Shown here: one piece after another, positions 6,440 to 7,249 of the stretch
Layout: the number at the start of each line of letters is the position of its first letter
How positions within the stretch are numbered: the first letter of the stretch is position 1
Origin: Sphingomonadales bacterium
GTDB lineage: Bacteria; Pseudomonadota; Alphaproteobacteria; Sphingomonadales; Sphingomonadaceae
Assembly (NCBI GenBank): GCA_028868335.1
Contig: JAGWUU010000166.1
Coordinates: forward strand, 1 to 7,249
DNA length: 7,249 nucleotides
Reading direction: 5' to 3'
Translations under genes and position numbers: made by a program
The notes under the pieces: model-generated
Databases searched by the model: none
The model's input: only the letters and a program-made list of their open reading frames with translations
Told to the model about the DNA's origin: nothing

Positions 6440-6528
6440 TGCCCAAGCGCCTAGACCGCCCACGCCCGGCAAGGCAAGCGCAAAGCGGGCAATGGTATTG
6501 CGCATTCCGTCATGCTAGCGCGCGGATC
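6440..6528. promoter_or_regulatory. Divergent spacer between ispB and chorismate mutase
   Basis: These 89 bp must hold the promoters of both genes if the chosen starts are right. I could not pick a convincing -35/-10 pair on either strand. No clear Shine-Dalgarno precedes ATG 6529, so the chorismate mutase mRNA may be leaderless or have a very short leader. An ATG at 6505 on the minus strand could extend ispB into this spacer. Confidence 0.4.
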
Positions 6529-6822
6529 ATGTCCGAGTCCCCGTCCGATCCCGTCCTTGCCAGCTTCCGCGCTTCGATCGACAATATCGACGCGGCGCTG
6601 ATCCACATTCTTGCGGAGCGCTTCCGCATCACCAAGGCGGTGGGCGCCTACAAGGCGGAGATGCGCCTCCCCGCGTCGGATCCTGGCCGTGAGGATCGCC
6701 AGATCGCCCGCCTGCGCAAACTGGCCGAAGATGCCCAGCTCGATCCCGAGTTTTCGGAGAAGTTCCTGCGCTTCATTATCCAGGAAGTAATCCGCCACCA
6801 CGAGCAGGCGGCCGGGAAGTAA
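6529..6822 (+). CDS. Chorismate mutase, AroQ type
   Basis: This 97-residue all-helical protein is a monofunctional chorismate mutase of the AroQ family. It converts chorismate to prephenate, the step toward phenylalanine and tyrosine, normally as a cytosolic intertwined dimer. By alignment to the E. coli chorismate mutase domain, the active-site residues are Arg14 (Arg11 of the partner chain), Arg31 (Arg28), Lys42 (Lys39), Asp51 (Asp48) and Arg54 (Arg51). The third helix reads FIIQEVIRHHEQ (82-93), which puts Val87 at Ser84 and His91 at Gln88. I believe EVIRHHE is common in alphaproteobacterial members. No signal peptide is present, so this is the cytosolic form and not the secreted AroQ-gamma form. 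ATG 6529 matches the family start; the open frame upstream overlaps ispB antisense. No prephenate dehydratase or dehydrogenase domain is fused. Confidence 0.93.
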   Translation: MSESPSDPVLASFRASIDNIDAALIHILAERFRITKAVGAYKAEMRLPASDPGREDRQIARLRKLAEDAQLDPEFSEKFLRFIIQEVIRHHEQAAGK

Positions 6823-6837
6823 TCAACCTTGAGTTAA

Positions 6838-6871
6838 ATAGCCGACTGGCTATGCCATTCTCCGACAATGG
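6838..6871. other. Two tandem hairpins between chorismate mutase and the exported-protein gene
   Basis: ATAGCC (6838-6843) pairs perfectly with GGCTAT (6848-6853) over a GACT loop. CCATT (6855-6859) pairs with AATGG (6867-6871) over 7 nt. They begin 15 nt past the chorismate mutase stop and end just before the next ribosome site. There is no U-tract. They could be a weak terminator, a protein-binding site or a translation-control leader. Confidence 0.35.
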
Positions 6872-6876
6872 AATTT

Positions 6877-6882
6877 GGAGGG
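6877..6882 (+). promoter_or_regulatory. Shine-Dalgarno GGAGGG for the start at 6890
   Basis: GGAGGG lies 7 nt before ATG 6890. A GTG directly before that ATG is in frame (6887-6889), but the spacing favours the ATG. Confidence 0.75.
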
Positions 6883-6889
6883 TGGAGTG

Positions 6890-7249
6890 ATGATCAGGTT
6901 GGTTCGTTCCAGCGCAGCGGCAGCTTTGGCGGTCATCGCTCCGATTTCGGCACATGCCCAGCAAACTGCGCCGGTGGCAGAGGCCACCGCACCCGATCCT
7001 GCGCGCGCCTCCGCCGCAGCGATCACGGTCGATCACGTTTTCCCTGCCGGGACCTATGCCCGCATGATGAACGGTTCGTTCCAGGCCATGACGAAGAGTA
7101 TGTTGGCCGGTGTCGAAAACATGCCGATCAAGCAACTCGCCGCAATCGGCGGCTTGAAGGAAGAGGAAGTCGCCGCGCTCGGCAAAGGCACGCTCAAGGA
7201 GATGATGGAAATCTACGACCCGGCCTATAACCAGCGGATGCAAATCACG
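6890..7249 (+). CDS. Exported protein of unknown function, 3' end outside window
   Basis: The first 120 codons are open to the window edge with no stop. Residues 1-23 form a classic Sec signal peptide: Arg3 and Arg6, a hydrophobic Ala-rich core, and SAHA before QQ, so signal peptidase I should cut after Ala23. An Ala/Pro-rich linker follows, then VDHVFPAGTYARMMNGSFQAM (about 50-70) and a Met- and Lys-rich helical part with IKQLAAIGGLKEEEVAAL (about 84-101) and EIYDPAYNQRM. I recall similar short periplasmic sphingomonad proteins, some annotated DUF2059, but the part that would decide it lies beyond the edge. The function is unknown. It is tandem with chorismate mutase, 67 bp downstream, and the intervening hairpins leave co-transcription open. 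Its good ribosome site contrasts with the lack of one before chorismate mutase. Confidence 0.8.
   Translation, partial: MIRLVRSSAAAALAVIAPISAHAQQTAPVAEATAPDPARASAAAITVDHVFPAGTYARMMNGSFQAMTKSMLAGVENMPIKQLAAIGGLKEEEVAALGKGTLKEMMEIYDPAYNQRMQIT

Noticed and set aside
5375..6454. A 359-codon plus-strand open frame opposite ispB
   Set aside because: It mirrors ispB almost exactly, and ispB carries both Asp-rich motifs.
6440..6505. A 22-residue hydrophobic N-terminal extension of IspB from ATG 6505
   Set aside because: The family normally starts at the internal Met (6439), and the extension would occupy most of the divergent promoter space. It is kept as an alternative start only.
3723..6822. A tyrosine-synthesis link between the Tas-like reductase and chorismate mutase
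   Set aside because: Two unrelated genes lie between them, they are on opposite strands, and the E. coli Tas phenotype does not establish a native role in tyrosine synthesis.

Overview
The window is GC-rich chromosomal DNA from an alphaproteobacterium, most likely a member of the Sphingomonadales. This rests on three things: an NDUFS4-type complex I accessory subunit, a SciP/DUF1153 cell-cycle regulator homologue, and proteins whose wording resembles what I remember of sphingomonad homologues. No database search was possible. I see no insertion sequence, phage gene, CRISPR array, tRNA or rRNA gene, and no clear sign of horizontal transfer. I did not find an undescribed multi-gene system. Most of the window is housekeeping, with a few regulatory and small-protein points worth a look.

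Layout. Bases 1-109 are non-coding and hold an inverted repeat just past the first gene. Two minus-strand genes follow: hrpB (464-2965, DEAH-box helicase) and, downstream of it, a 92-residue NDUFS4-like complex I subunit (110-388). A 113-bp divergent spacer separates hrpB from a plus-strand gene for an uncharacterised secreted protein or lipoprotein (3079-3678). That gene converges on a Tas-like aldo/keto reductase (3723-4739, minus), with a GC-rich hairpin between the two stop codons. Upstream of the reductase, on the same strand, lie a small SciP-like DUF1153 protein (4916-5248) and a long-chain polyprenyl diphosphate synthase (ispB-like, 5423-6439). An 89-bp divergent spacer separates ispB from a plus-strand AroQ-type chorismate mutase (6529-6822). 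The right edge cuts a plus-strand gene for an exported protein (6890-7249, incomplete).

How the genes relate. IspB makes the isoprenoid tail of ubiquinone, and the NDUFS4-like subunit belongs to complex I, which reduces ubiquinone. Chorismate mutase draws chorismate, also a precursor of the ubiquinone ring, toward phenylalanine and tyrosine. These links are metabolic, and nothing in the layout shows that the genes form one system. The SciP-like gene is the main regulatory item: a near-consensus CtrA box lies about 65 bp upstream of its start, which suggests cell-cycle control. The intergenic regions contain several hairpins, almost all lacking a U-tract.
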